This document shows positions 53,077 through 62,904 of a stretch of DNA of 64,000 nt, one piece after another (within the stretch, counting starts at the first letter, position 1; each line of letters begins with the position of its first letter). Source of the stretch: Fluviicola sp. (GTDB lineage Bacteria; Bacteroidota; Bacteroidia; Flavobacteriales_D; Crocinitomicaceae). Location: positions 186,001-250,000 of the forward strand of contig JARWZO010000003.1 of the NCBI GenBank assembly GCA_029866325.1. The letters run 5' to 3'. Under the pieces are notes generated by a model, which searched no databases, was not told where the DNA came from, and saw nothing but the letters and a program-made list of their open reading frames with translations. Made by a program: the position numbers and the translations under genes.

Positions 53077-55662
53077 CTATTTCGATTTCATCATTTTTTT
53101 TGTATCAATAATTTTCCCATCCGCCACCAATGTGTATGTATAGATACCATTGGTTAAGTCATTTGCAAAAACGGAAACGGATCCTTTGCCAACAACCGGA
53201 TTTATATCCATTGAATTAATCAATTTCCCTTCCGAATTATAAAACAGCAATTGTGCTTTAAGAACGTCTGGCGTTAGTACATAATTAATGGTTGTCTGCT
53301 CGGCAAAAGGATTCGGAACATTCTGATCAAGTATAATACTTTGAATATCTGCTAACTCTATCGACTGATTATTTGCATCTATTACACGTGAGGTAGTTTT
53401 CATTTCGACAAGTGCTTTCAATTCATTGATTTGTTGCTGTTGCTCCTTTAGTGCATCAGTAAGAATTGCAATTAACCCGTTATAATTTACCCCCATGTAC
53501 TCTTCTTTTTCACGAATGAGATTTCCTAAAGTGTCATTGATGGCCGGATGCACAATCTGCATTGTCAGTTCCGGGAGAACTGTTTCCAATTCCTGAGCGA
53601 TGAAACCATACTGCTTTTTGCCTGAAAGTGATATCGACGGATGTTTCTCCTGATCAAAATGATAGGTCACTGGATTCAGCTTATTTATGATATCGAGTGC
53701 ATTCTCAATAGGCTTTATTTCTTTTTTCAATCGTTTATCTGATAAAACACCTAGGTCTCCTGTAATAACCACATCACCATCAAAATACCCCGCATAATTC
53801 GGACCTGATGGGCTAGAAAATGCGCTGGGATTTGCTCCTGTTCCAATAGGATTTATTGTGGCATAAATTCCATAGTTAAAATCAGCCCCATTAGCTGAAA
53901 AGTGCCCACCAGTACACGTATTAGACCCAGAGGCAGTGGTAAACGCGTCTACTTCCACGCCAGTAACATTCACAGGGGAAGCGCTTCCATCCATCAATAT
54001 TCTATGTCCCCAGCCATCATTAAAGATCCTCAAATTTTCATAAATCCCGTAAACTCTGTTCATATTCGCTGTCATATTCAGAATCATTCCGGCACTGGCA
54101 TTGGCAAGTGTATTAGCTGTACTCGTACTACCATTCACAGACATTGTAATTCCTAGATTTCGAACACCATCCTCCGCCGCCAGAAGGATGCCTCGGTTTA
54201 AATTAGCACCAACATTATAGTTTGTAGTAATTTGAACAGCATTGTTTAAACCCGGACCTTGTGTTTGTAAAACTTCCAACTTAGCTGATGGAGTACAAGA
54301 TGTTCCTATCCCCACATTATTGTTAAACGTACCCTGTCCGGAAAACACATAGTTATTGTCATCTAATGGAATTTCCCATGAACTTAATAACGGATTGGGG
54401 AAATTACCGCAGGGATTTCCCAAACAGCATCCGTTCGTTGGAGATGCTACATATATTACATCCCCGTTATTATCAACGGCTAGTAAACCCAACCCCGGGT
54501 TAGTTACAGGTGTATTTGAAGTAGTAAGTTGCCTGAACCGTAAACCACTTCCGGCTCCGGTATATGTCATCAAAGTCGGGTCGGCATTTATCTCTAATTT
54601 ATTTTGAGGTCCAAACAAAATATTATCATTGGAAAGTCCGATACCTACGTTTACCGAATTATTCCCTAAAATCATTTTATTGTTATCATTCACTATAGCC
54701 TGTCTCCCGATTGCTATTGCATTATTAAGTGTTCCAACAGAAAAATTACTTAGTGTACCAATGGCTATATTTCCATTTCCTGATACATTTCCAACTCCGG
54801 CATTACTTCCTATACAAACATTAGTAGATCCGATGGTTGTGCCATAACCCGAACGGATTCCCACAAATGTATTTCCGTCTCCAAAAGTATTATTATACCC
54901 TGCTTCAAAACCAATAAATGCGCCACCGTCACCGGTATCATTATACCCTGAATATGCACCATAAAACGAATTCTTATGCGACGTCCCGGTTGTGTTTAAT
55001 CCCGATTCAAATCCGGTAAGCGTATTATTATTCCCAGGCACAAGAGATGAATTACCGGCCCTTCCAATAAAGGTATTGTGAAGTGAGGATGCATCTCCGG
55101 GCAAGTAGACAACTAAGTTACCATTGATTCGATAACCTTCATTATAGTTTGAATTGTATACAATATCTACATCTTTAAATACGTCCAAAGTAAATAAAGG
55201 CACATTCATATTCACACCCACAAAACCGTTTGCTGCATGTACGCGCATTTTTTCCGTTCCTCCCTGCTGGAAGATCATATTCCCGGCTGTTGCATCAAAC
55301 CTAAAATCATTCACAAAAGAAGATACGGATCCTATTTGAGAGCCAGATCGGTATAAACGCCAAAATCCATCAACCGGACTATCGGTTCGAAATACCTCAC
55401 CTGCAGAGGCCGTGACCAAAAAAGGCACATTAAAATGTGAAGGATTTGTATTAATTTCAAGAAGCGCCATTGGAGGTGTTGAAATAGTATACACTCCAAG
55501 AGCTCGCTCGCTGTTAAACGTTCCAAAAAAGCCGGCAGGCCTGTTCAATTTAGAATAACGAGCGCCAAAAAGCCCGGTTTGGGTCATACCGCTTCCGGGT
55601 TGTGCATTAAGTATAAGTTGCCCTAAACAAAATGCGACTGCTGTGAATAGTGATTTTTTCAT
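53077..55662 (-). CDS. Secreted tail-fibre-like protein with S74 intramolecular chaperone domain and T9SS type A tail
   Basis: 861 aa with a signal peptide (MKKSLFTAVAFCLGQLILNA). The first half includes YadA-head-like repeats (NTFIGRAGNSSL, GAFIGFEAGYNNT, NTFVGIRSGYGTT, NIAIGTLSN, about 195-330), which normally form trimeric beta-rolls. Residues about 641-750 are a peptidase S74 (endosialidase chaperone) domain opening with SDKRLKKEIKP; the Ser/Lys pair at 641 and 646 corresponds to the known autocleavage dyad. A coiled coil (LKEQQQQINELKALVE) follows, then a T9SS domain (VPNPFAEQTTINYVL ... GIYTYTLVADGK, about 781-861). Cleavage before Ser641 would separate the fibre from its export signal. 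Confidence 0.87.
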   Translation of the reverse strand: MKKSLFTAVAFCLGQLILNAQPGSGMTQTGLFGARYSKLNRPAGFFGTFNSERALGVYTISTPPMALLEINTNPSHFNVPFLVTASAGEVFRTDSPVDGFWRLYRSGSQIGSVSSFVNDFRFDATAGNMIFQQGGTEKMRVHAANGFVGVNMNVPLFTLDVFKDVDIVYNSNYNEGYRINGNLVVYLPGDASSLHNTFIGRAGNSSLVPGNNNTLTGFESGLNTTGTSHKNSFYGAYSGYNDTGDGGAFIGFEAGYNNTFGDGNTFVGIRSGYGTTIGSTNVCIGSNAGVGNVSGNGNIAIGTLSNFSVGTLNNAIAIGRQAIVNDNNKMILGNNSVNVGIGLSNDNILFGPQNKLEINADPTLMTYTGAGSGLRFRQLTTSNTPVTNPGLGLLAVDNNGDVIYVASPTNGCCLGNPCGNFPNPLLSSWEIPLDDNNYVFSGQGTFNNNVGIGTSCTPSAKLEVLQTQGPGLNNAVQITTNYNVGANLNRGILLAAEDGVRNLGITMSVNGSTSTANTLANASAGMILNMTANMNRVYGIYENLRIFNDGWGHRILMDGSASPVNVTGVEVDAFTTASGSNTCTGGHFSANGADFNYGIYATINPIGTGANPSAFSSPSGPNYAGYFDGDVVITGDLGVLSDKRLKKEIKPIENALDIINKLNPVTYHFDQEKHPSISLSGKKQYGFIAQELETVLPELTMQIVHPAINDTLGNLIREKEEYMGVNYNGLIAILTDALKEQQQQINELKALVEMKTTSRVIDANNQSIELADIQSIILDQNVPNPFAEQTTINYVLTPDVLKAQLLFYNSEGKLINSMDINPVVGKGSVSVFANDLTNGIYTYTLVADGKIIDTKKMMKSK

Positions 55663-55836
55663 AGTATCTATGTTTGAGTGTAAGTTAGAAAAACTCTATA
55701 AAACAACCAAATTTGCAAAACTTAAAATTTGTAAATCAGGCTATTAGGCTAAAATATTGAGTTTACGACTCTTCATTTACCAAAACAAATTCACTTTTTT
55801 AGCTTTCACTGATTATGGTTAATTTAACTCAACCAA

Positions 55837-57801
55837 TTAGAAAAGTCTCTTTACAAACGGTCGCGTTGGCAAACTAGGATCACTGAACTGCTGCAGGCGC
55901 GTGGTCATCAACCGTCGGTCATCCTTTACATCCGGAATACCATCCGTTCGGTAAAACCATTCGGCTTTATCTGCAGCTATGGAAACGCCTTCTTTTTCTT
56001 TGGTAAACCGCCAGTTGGTGCCATTTAGGTTCAATTGTGTTTTATCGTGCTGAAGCGGAAAAATTTTCATCTCGCATCCTGTAAATCGTGAATACGCTTC
56101 CAACTCACGCGGTATTTTCCAGCTTCCGTTCCATTTGCAATCATACACTCCTACAATGGTGTTGTTACTTTTCACGGCAGCAACAAACTGATTGCTGTTA
56201 AACACTACCCATTCTTCCGATTGCAATACTTGATAGCGCTGCGTCATCCACCAACCGATCAATGCAAGGCTTGGTAAAATCAACCAAATACGTTTTCCTT
56301 TTTTGAGCTGCAAGTGCAAAATCCAAGCGATGATAATTCCATAAGCGATGGCAACTTCCCAACCGGTTAAGTGAAATCCGCCCGATACAGCTCCGGGCAA
56401 CGAATCAACCCATTTCACCCACAACACCAATCCAAAAATGGAAAAAGCGAATAGCATCGCCACGAGTTTCACCAAATAAGGAATCCAAACCGTGAACAGA
56501 AACACCATTCCCAGCATCAATACCAGAAACCCAAAAAGCATTACTCCAAGATTCGCCAGCGCAAAGTAATTCGGGAATTGGTAAAACCACAATAAGATAA
56601 GCGGAGTTGTCAAAACGGTGGCAGCCAATCCGACAGCAGTTCCCTCCCACGCCATTCTTACCCACTTTTGACCCGGAATCCAGCTATCCACAATCGGACG
56701 ATATAAGAGAAATATTCCCAACATGGCAAGGTACGAAAGTTGGAAACCGAGATCAAACAACATCCACGGATCAAAACACAACAATACAATTGCTGAAAAG
56801 CCCAATACATTCAACGAGTGCGCTTGCCGCAGAAACAACTGTGCGCCTGACAAAATCGAAAACATCACCACAGCGCGCATTACAGCCGGAGAAGCACCGG
56901 TAATGCCTCCGTAAATCCAAATCAGCACTATTGCAATGATAATGGCTTGCCGTTTGGTAATCCAGCGTGAAAACAATTGTAGCATCTTTTGAAGCAAGAT
57001 CAGAATCAACCCGATGTGCAAGCCGGAAACCGCCAATACGTGCATGGAACCTGTTGTTGAAAAGGCATTCATGGTTTCCGAATCCAAATCAGACTTATCA
57101 CCCAAAATCAATGCTTTCGCGATTCCAAGAAACGTTCCGTCGAGTTCCTGTTCCATCAAGTGAGCCAAATGCGCCCGCCAATTCATCAGGATGGAATTGA
57201 GTGAATTGCGATGACCTATTTTCACCACACCTTCCGACGGTGTAAACAACATAGCACTAACTTTCCGCGATTCGTAAAAAGCCACCGCATCAAATTCTCC
57301 CGGATTTCCCGCATTATTGATTTTCTGTAGCGTTCCTCCAACCATAATCTCATCACCACAATGAATCAGTTGCCGGTCGTCCATCACAAACACACTAATT
57401 TTCCCCGAACAAGCCTTAATGGAATCGTTTTCCACAACCCGCTCAACTGACAACAATACTTGTTGTTTGCCGCCAATGCCTTGCTTTACTTCAAGCACTT
57501 CGCCTGAGATGACTTCTTGGTGACCAAAGCGCCCGATGTTATCTTGTTGAAACCGGAAATCGTGTACACTGAAAATAATGATGCCAGCAAGGAAACAAGC
57601 TCCATAAAACAGGGAAAATCGGAAACGGGAAAAATCAAGTAAACGAGTTGTTTGAAATCCGGCTAAGAGCATGATTACCAGAAGTGGCATGCAAATCGAG
57701 AGTGCAACCATTCCCGACCATTGAAAGGAATAACAGCATACTAACCCAAGTAAAAATGGGAAAGCGGCATGAAGTAGTGGGAACTTTCTTATATCCAACA
57801 T
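55837..57801 (-). CDS. comEC: ComEC/Rec2-type DNA uptake channel protein
   Basis: 654 aa, polytopic inner-membrane protein for passage of single-stranded DNA in natural transformation. It has an N-terminal DUF4131 part with OB-like GEVLEVKQGIGGKQQVLLSV (about 98-117) and a competence core with ALILGDKSDLD, GSMHVLAVSGLHIGLI, YGGITGASPAVMRAVVM and DLGFQLSYLAMLG, along with about ten hydrophobic helices. The metallo-beta-lactamase domain found at the C-terminus of Firmicute and proteobacterial ComEC is absent, as is common in Bacteroidota. Confidence 0.92.
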   Translation of the reverse strand: MLDIRKFPLLHAAFPFLLGLVCCYSFQWSGMVALSICMPLLVIMLLAGFQTTRLLDFSRFRFSLFYGACFLAGIIIFSVHDFRFQQDNIGRFGHQEVISGEVLEVKQGIGGKQQVLLSVERVVENDSIKACSGKISVFVMDDRQLIHCGDEIMVGGTLQKINNAGNPGEFDAVAFYESRKVSAMLFTPSEGVVKIGHRNSLNSILMNWRAHLAHLMEQELDGTFLGIAKALILGDKSDLDSETMNAFSTTGSMHVLAVSGLHIGLILILLQKMLQLFSRWITKRQAIIIAIVLIWIYGGITGASPAVMRAVVMFSILSGAQLFLRQAHSLNVLGFSAIVLLCFDPWMLFDLGFQLSYLAMLGIFLLYRPIVDSWIPGQKWVRMAWEGTAVGLAATVLTTPLILLWFYQFPNYFALANLGVMLFGFLVLMLGMVFLFTVWIPYLVKLVAMLFAFSIFGLVLWVKWVDSLPGAVSGGFHLTGWEVAIAYGIIIAWILHLQLKKGKRIWLILPSLALIGWWMTQRYQVLQSEEWVVFNSNQFVAAVKSNNTIVGVYDCKWNGSWKIPRELEAYSRFTGCEMKIFPLQHDKTQLNLNGTNWRFTKEKEGVSIAADKAEWFYRTDGIPDVKDDRRLMTTRLQQFSDPSLPTRPFVKRLF

Positions 57802-57998
57802 ATTCGGAATTGGCTTAAAAAGGATCAGTTAATTCCGTTCCACTTTTTGGGACAACAATTTTGTTCGTTCTTTTCACAATGATCTCAATAGTTTAAACAG
57901 CCTCTCGATGAAAGCCGCAATTTACTAATTTGTTCATTTCTTGTGTTTCCAAAACAAATTTTCTTTGTTTCTTTACCGCGAATCTATACTGAAATACA

Positions 57999-58862
57999 AT
58001 GTCGATGAAGATACAATTATCTATTCCAATCGTTGCAGGAGCCTTATTTCTGTCAGCATGTGGTGGCGGAGATGCTACCAAAAAAGATCAGCCAACGGTT
58101 GATGTCACAGTTGATGACCAAACCGTTTCTGATGATGAAGACTTCATGTTGCCTCAGCCAATTTCGTTAGCTCACGCCTTTAAAAATGCGGGATTAACCT
58201 ACGTTTCGGGTAAAACAAATCCGATTTCAAACAAAGACAGTTACTCCAAAAAAATTGACCAATTGTTGAATCTTGGAGTTTATTCCACCGATTTGGCGTA
58301 TTGTGCCATCAACAACAAAACGCAAGAGGCACGTGATTACTTGTCTGCCGTGCAAAGTTTGGGTACCAAAGTAGGCTTGGAAAGTGTCTTCTCTGACAAA
58401 TCGTTGATCGAGAAATTCGACAAAAACTTAGGCAACCAATCTGCTTTGGAGGAATTGATCTACGATATTCAGGACAAATCTGATGCTTACTTGCAAGACA
58501 ATGATTTACGCTATTTAGCTGCTGTTGAATTTGCCGGTGCATGGGCTGAAGGAATGTACCTCGGAATTGATGATACTCGTAAAAACGTAAAAGGATTAAG
58601 CGTTGCCATCGTAGACCAAATGACTTTGTTGCGCAATACCATCAAAGGATTGGAAAGTCACCCTTCTCAGGATGCACGTTTGAAAGCCGTAATCGGAATG
58701 TTTCAAGATGTCCTTACAACCTACGAAGGATTTGAAACCGTAAAAAAAGCGGGCAAAAATGCCAATTTCAAATCACCTGAATTGACCACAGAAGAATTTG
58801 ATTCGTTAGCATCAAAAATTGTTTCACTTCGCAACGGAATTGTTTCCCCTGCTCAAAAATAA
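57999..58862 (+). CDS. Putative lipoprotein of unknown function
   Basis: 287 aa, lipoprotein signal MSMKIQLSIPIVAGALFLSA with the lipobox cysteine at position 21 and a glycine-rich acidic linker after it. The mature part is predicted all-helical (NPISNKDSYSKKIDQLLNLG, RYLAAVEFAGAWAEGMYLG) without a motif I recognise. It is followed 6 bases later by a secreted-protein gene in the same operon and precedes the translation cluster, which has its own promoter. Confidence 0.75.
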   Translation: MSMKIQLSIPIVAGALFLSACGGGDATKKDQPTVDVTVDDQTVSDDEDFMLPQPISLAHAFKNAGLTYVSGKTNPISNKDSYSKKIDQLLNLGVYSTDLAYCAINNKTQEARDYLSAVQSLGTKVGLESVFSDKSLIEKFDKNLGNQSALEELIYDIQDKSDAYLQDNDLRYLAAVEFAGAWAEGMYLGIDDTRKNVKGLSVAIVDQMTLLRNTIKGLESHPSQDARLKAVIGMFQDVLTTYEGFETVKKAGKNANFKSPELTTEEFDSLASKIVSLRNGIVSPAQK

Positions 58863-58868
58863 GCTGTT

Positions 58869-59360
58869 ATGAAAAAAATAATCTTTTTATTAGCCGGGAT
58901 TGTATTACTTACCAGCACAGTTAATCAGCAAGGTGACGGTGCTTTCGACGCACAAATCAATACCCTGAAACAAGAGTGCAAAGAATTGATCAAAGCAACT
59001 CGTTATGAAGGTTCTAAAGTAACCTACTACAACGCCGGAACGAAACAAACGAAATCCGTTGAGCTATTTATGTTCTTGCCCAATGAATACCAGTTTGCCG
59101 TAAGTACCAAAAAATGCGCTGTACCCGTTACATTGCGTTTATACGATGCTGCAGCCGATGTGGAAGAACGCACCATGATCAAGGAATACAAAAACGTTCA
59201 AGGTAAAAACTTTGTATTCAACACCACTGAATTAAACAAAATCTACCGCAAAAAAGTGCCTGAAGTAGAGCGTTTGAAAAACCTTCACATCGATTACGTT
59301 ATCGGTTCCGGAAAAACAGCCAAAGAAGCAATTGTACTTGTGATGGGACACAAAGCTTAA
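58869..59360 (+). CDS. Secreted hypothetical protein, partner of the upstream lipoprotein
   Basis: 163 aa with a hydrophobic N-terminal signal (MKKIIFLLAGIVLLTSTVNQ). The mature part is beta-rich and basic at the end (TKQTKSVELFMFLPNEYQFAV ... RLYDAAADVEERTMI). I do not recognise a family. The 6-base gap to the lipoprotein gene indicates a two-gene unit; an interaction between the two is only an inference from that arrangement. Confidence 0.7.
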   Translation: MKKIIFLLAGIVLLTSTVNQQGDGAFDAQINTLKQECKELIKATRYEGSKVTYYNAGTKQTKSVELFMFLPNEYQFAVSTKKCAVPVTLRLYDAAADVEERTMIKEYKNVQGKNFVFNTTELNKIYRKKVPEVERLKNLHIDYVIGSGKTAKEAIVLVMGHKA

Positions 59361-59400
59361 ATATGTACAGTTAACGTGCTTAGAAGTCCTTAAAAAGGGC

Positions 59401-59408
59401 TACTTTTG
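59401..59408 (+). promoter_or_regulatory. -7 box TACTTTTG for thrS
   Basis: TACTTTTG lies 20 bases before the thrS ATG and marks a promoter separate from the lipoprotein operon. No clear -33 TTG is present. Confidence 0.55.
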
Positions 59409-59428
59409 CACCAAATTTATACCATATC

Positions 59429-61372
59429 ATGATACACGTAACTCTTCCCGACGGATCAGTTAAACAATACAACGCAGGAGCAACAGCATTGGATGTTGCT
59501 CTTAGCATTTCTGAAGGATTGGCTCGTAATGTATTGGCGGCCAAAGTGAACAACGAAGTAGTGGATGCAACGCGTCCGTTGACGGAAGATTGCACCCTTC
59601 AATTATTGACCTGGAACGATGCCGAAGGCAAATCGACCATGTGGCACTCGTCTGCTCACTTGATGGCCGAGGCGCTTGAGTTTCACTATCCGGGAATCAA
59701 ATTAGCCATCGGTCCGCCGGTAGCCAACGGTTACTACTACGACGTCGATTTCATGGATTACACCATTCGCGAAGAAGATTTGGCGAAAGTGGAAGAGAAA
59801 ATGAAGGAACTGGCCAAGCAGAAAAATCAGTTTATCCGAAAAGAAGTTTCGAAAGCAGATGCGCTGGCCTATTTCACCGAAAAAGAAGATCCTTACAAAT
59901 TGGAATTGATTCAGGATTTGCCTGACGGTTCGATCACATTTTATACCCAAGGAAATTTCACCGACTTGTGTCGCGGACCTCACATTCCTGATACAGGTTT
60001 CATCAAAGCTATTAAACTCACTGCTATTGCAGGTGCTTACTGGCGTGGCGATGAAAAAAACAAACAATTGACACGCATCTACGGAATTACCTTCCCGAAG
60101 GCAGCCGAGTTGACAGAATACTTAGAAAAAGTAGAAGAAGCAAAACGTCGCGATCACCGCAAACTGGGGAAAGAACTCGAATTATTTACCTTTTCGCAGA
60201 AAGTTGGTCAAGGCTTACCGATGTGGTTACCGAAAGGTGCTGCGTTGCGCGAGCGCTTGGAAAATTTCTTAAAGAAACGTCAACGTAAAGACGGATACGA
60301 TCAGGTTATCACACCGCATATTGGAAACAAGGAATTGTACATCACTTCCGGTCACTACGAGAAATACGGAGCCGATTCGTTTCAAGCCATCAAAACGCCC
60401 GATCCGAACGAAGAGTTTTTGCTGAAACCGATGAACTGTCCGCATCACTGCGAGATTTTCAAATCAAAACCGCGTTCGTACAAAGATCTTCCTGCTCGTT
60501 TTGCCGAGTTTGGAACCGTTTACCGCTACGAACAAAGTGGTGAATTGCACGGTTTAACGCGCGTTCGTGGATTTACGCAAGACGATGCCCACATTTTCTG
60601 TACCGAAGATCAGGTAAAAGAAGAATTCAAGAAAGTCATCGACCTAGTGATTTACATCTTCAAGGCGTTGGACTTCAAAAACTTTAAAGCGCAAATTTCA
60701 CTTCGCGACCCGAATAATCCAGCCAAATACATCGGTACGGATGAAAACTGGGCCAAAGCGGAACAAGCCATCATTGAAGCAGCTGCCGAAAAAGAACTTC
60801 CTACGTTTGTAGAGTTGGGTGAAGCGGCGTTCTACGGACCAAAGCTCGATTTCATGGTGCAAGACGCCTTGGGTCGTGAGTGGCAACTTGGAACAATTCA
60901 GGTAGATTACAACTTACCCGAGCGTTTCGAATTGGAATATACCGGAAGCGACAATCAGAAACACCGCCCGGTAATGATTCATCGCGCTCCGTTCGGTTCG
61001 ATGGAACGATTTGTTGCGGTATTGTTGGAACACTGCGCCGGAGATTTCCCGTTATGGCTCACAACTGACCAGGTTGCAATCCTTCCGATTAGCGACAAAT
61101 ACAACGACTATGCGCAAAATGTTTCAGAATTGCTAAATAATTCCGATATTCGCGCCTTCGTTGACGATCGTAATGAAAAGATTGGCAAGAAAATCCGTGA
61201 ATCAGAATTGAAGAAAATTCCATTCATGCTGATTGTAGGCGAGCAAGAAGCCGAAAGCAATCAAGTCTCGGTGAGACAGCGTGGAGAAGGAGATAAAGGA
61301 TCAATGTCGGTGCGTGATTTTGAGCAAATCGTGAGACAAGCGATTGAAAATGAATTGTCGACAAATGTTTAA
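59429..61372 (+). CDS. thrS: Threonyl-tRNA synthetase
   Basis: 647 aa, class II synthetase that charges tRNA-Thr. It shows an N-terminal TGS domain (1-60), an editing domain with [11 protein letters not shown] near residue 74, and the catalytic core with the zinc-binding motif MNCPHHC (about 335), [21 protein letters not shown] and [11 protein letters not shown], then the anticodon-binding domain ([15 protein letters not shown]). It leads the thrS-infC-rpmI-rplT cluster, with 7 bases to infC. Confidence 0.98.
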   Translation: MIHVTLPDGSVKQYNAGATALDVALSISEGLARNVLAAKVNNEVVDATRPLTEDCTLQLLTWNDAEGKSTMWHSSAHLMAEALEFHYPGIKLAIGPPVANGYYYDVDFMDYTIREEDLAKVEEKMKELAKQKNQFIRKEVSKADALAYFTEKEDPYKLELIQDLPDGSITFYTQGNFTDLCRGPHIPDTGFIKAIKLTAIAGAYWRGDEKNKQLTRIYGITFPKAAELTEYLEKVEEAKRRDHRKLGKELELFTFSQKVGQGLPMWLPKGAALRERLENFLKKRQRKDGYDQVITPHIGNKELYITSGHYEKYGADSFQAIKTPDPNEEFLLKPMNCPHHCEIFKSKPRSYKDLPARFAEFGTVYRYEQSGELHGLTRVRGFTQDDAHIFCTEDQVKEEFKKVIDLVIYIFKALDFKNFKAQISLRDPNNPAKYIGTDENWAKAEQAIIEAAAEKELPTFVELGEAAFYGPKLDFMVQDALGREWQLGTIQVDYNLPERFELEYTGSDNQKHRPVMIHRAPFGSMERFVAVLLEHCAGDFPLWLTTDQVAILPISDKYNDYAQNVSELLNNSDIRAFVDDRNEKIGKKIRESELKKIPFMLIVGEQEAESNQVSVRQRGEGDKGSMSVRDFEQIVRQAIENELSTNV

Positions 61373-61379
61373 ATACTGA

Positions 61380-61928
61380 ATGAGAAAAGACAACAGAAGA
61401 CCTTTTGTAAGAAAAGAAGACAACGATCAACACAAGATCAACGCGAAGATTACTTCACGTGAAATCCGTTTGGTAGTTGAAGGTGCAGAACCGCAGGTAA
61501 TGTCTACTTACGACGCCATTAAGTTGGCCGAAGAGCAGGAAATGGATTTGGTAGAGATTTCTCCGAACGCCGTGCCTCCTGTGTGTAAGATCATGGATTA
61601 CCGCAAGTTTTTGTACAACCAAAAACGTAAACAAAAAGAATTAAAAGCAAAACAAAGTAAAGTTGTTTTGAAAGAAATTCGTTTTGGACCCAATACAGAC
61701 GACCACGATTTCCAGTTTAAGTTGGCACATGCCCGCAAATTCTTGGAAGAAGGAAGTAAGGTGAAAGCCTATGTTTTCTTTCGTGGTAGAACAATTGTAT
61801 TTAAAGACAGAGGTGAGATCTTGCTATTGAAATTCGTACAGGAACTTTCTGACCTTGGTGCATTGGAACAAATGCCTAAGTTGGAAGGGAAACGAATGAT
61901 TGTGATGATCAACCCGAAGAAAAAGTAA
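61380..61928 (+). CDS. infC: Translation initiation factor IF-3
   Basis: 182 aa. IF-3 binds the 30S subunit and checks the start codon. The N-terminal domain ([20 protein letters not shown]) and C-terminal domain ([20 protein letters not shown]) are joined by a lysine-rich helix. The start here is ATG (61380), not the AUU used for autoregulation in E. coli, so that kind of start-codon feedback should be absent. Seven bases after thrS. Confidence 0.97.
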   Translation: MRKDNRRPFVRKEDNDQHKINAKITSREIRLVVEGAEPQVMSTYDAIKLAEEQEMDLVEISPNAVPPVCKIMDYRKFLYNQKRKQKELKAKQSKVVLKEIRFGPNTDDHDFQFKLAHARKFLEEGSKVKAYVFFRGRTIVFKDRGEILLLKFVQELSDLGALEQMPKLEGKRMIVMINPKKK

Positions 61929-61933
61929 AATGT

Positions 61934-61985
61934 AAAATTGAAAATGTAAAAGTAGAACCCTTTTAAATTTTACATTTTCAATTTT
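61934..61985. repeat. 18-bp perfect inverted repeat between infC and rpmI
   Basis: AAAATTGAAAATGTAAAA (61934-61951) is exactly inverted at 61968-61985, loop 16. The stem is almost all A:T and no T run follows, so it is not a standard terminator. It is placed where it could influence expression of rpmI-rplT. Confidence 0.7.
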
Positions 61986-62033
61986 CAATTATAAAGAAGC
62001 TGATAGAGTGTTCACTTTTTAACGTAAAGAGAA

Positions 62034-62231
62034 ATGCCAAAAATGAAAACAAAATCCAGTGCGAAGAAACGCTTCACCATCACTGGTTCTGGTAAAATCA
62101 AAAGAAAACACGCTTTTAAAAGCCACATTCTTACGAAAAAAACCAAGAAACAAAAACGTAATTTGACTCACGCAGGTTTGGTACACGAATCTGATTTGTC
62201 AAACATCAAATTGCAATTGTGCATGAAATAA
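62034..62231 (+). CDS. rpmI: 50S ribosomal protein L35
   Basis: 65 aa, the standard size, strongly basic. [20 protein letters not shown] and the following [20 protein letters not shown] are the classic bL35 sequence. It lies 105 bases after infC, a gap that holds the perfect inverted repeat, and 110 bases before rplT. Confidence 0.97.
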   Translation: MPKMKTKSSAKKRFTITGSGKIKRKHAFKSHILTKKTKKQKRNLTHAGLVHESDLSNIKLQLCMK

Positions 62232-62341
62232 TTCCTTTGAGGGATTATATCTGTGGTAATGTTTAACCCAATATTGAGTAACAAAGCCTTCTGATCGCAT
62301 GCCGAAACAGTGAAGCACTTACTATTAAAAAACTCAAAATT

Positions 62342-62689
62342 ATGCCAAGATCGGTAAATCACGTTGCTTCTAGAGCTCGCAGAAAGAACTTTATGAAGCT
62401 TGCCAAAGGATACTTTGGTCGCAGAAAAAACGTTTGGACAGTAGCAAAAAATGCTATTGAAAAAGGTTTAAATTACGCTTACGAAGGTCGTAAGCAAAAG
62501 AAAAGAAACTTCCGTTCATTGTGGATCACGCGTATCAACGCTGGAGCTCGTCAACACGGAATGAGCTATTCTCAATTCATGGGTATGGTAAACAAGAGCG
62601 GTATCGAATTGAACCGTAAAGTGTTGGCCGATCTAGCAATGAACCATCCTGATGCGTTCAAAGCTGTAGTTGACTCAGTGAAAAAATAA
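62342..62689 (+). CDS. rplT: 50S ribosomal protein L20
   Basis: 115 aa bL20, basic N-terminal arm ([20 protein letters not shown]) plus the globular part ([20 protein letters not shown]). L20 is an assembly protein and, in other bacteria, represses its own operon by binding leader RNA; no such leader is recognisable in the 110 bases before it, though this stretch is long for an operon gap. It ends the cluster. Confidence 0.98.
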   Translation: MPRSVNHVASRARRKNFMKLAKGYFGRRKNVWTVAKNAIEKGLNYAYEGRKQKKRNFRSLWITRINAGARQHGMSYSQFMGMVNKSGIELNRKVLADLAMNHPDAFKAVVDSVKK

Positions 62690-62716
62690 AAAAGATTATA
62701 CATCCTATCAGCAGAG

Positions 62717-62752
62717 CGCTCGTCAACCATCAGGTAGGCGAGCGTTTTTTTT
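62717..62752 (+). terminator. Terminator of the thrS-infC-rpmI-rplT cluster
   Basis: CGCTCGTCAACC (62717-62728) pairs with GGTAGGCGAGCG (62733-62744) around an ATCA loop, with one wobble and one mismatch, and is followed by eight T. Confidence 0.88.
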
Positions 62753-62904
62753 ATCTAAACACTTAGAGCCTGATTAAAATTCTACCATTTTTATAGAGCA
62801 TTGTTTTTCAGTGTTTTAGGTATCCAATAATTGGACAGTTATTGATTTAGTACCTATACTCAAATCTGTTATTATTGTGTTAGAACTTTAAAACTATAGA
62901 GAGT

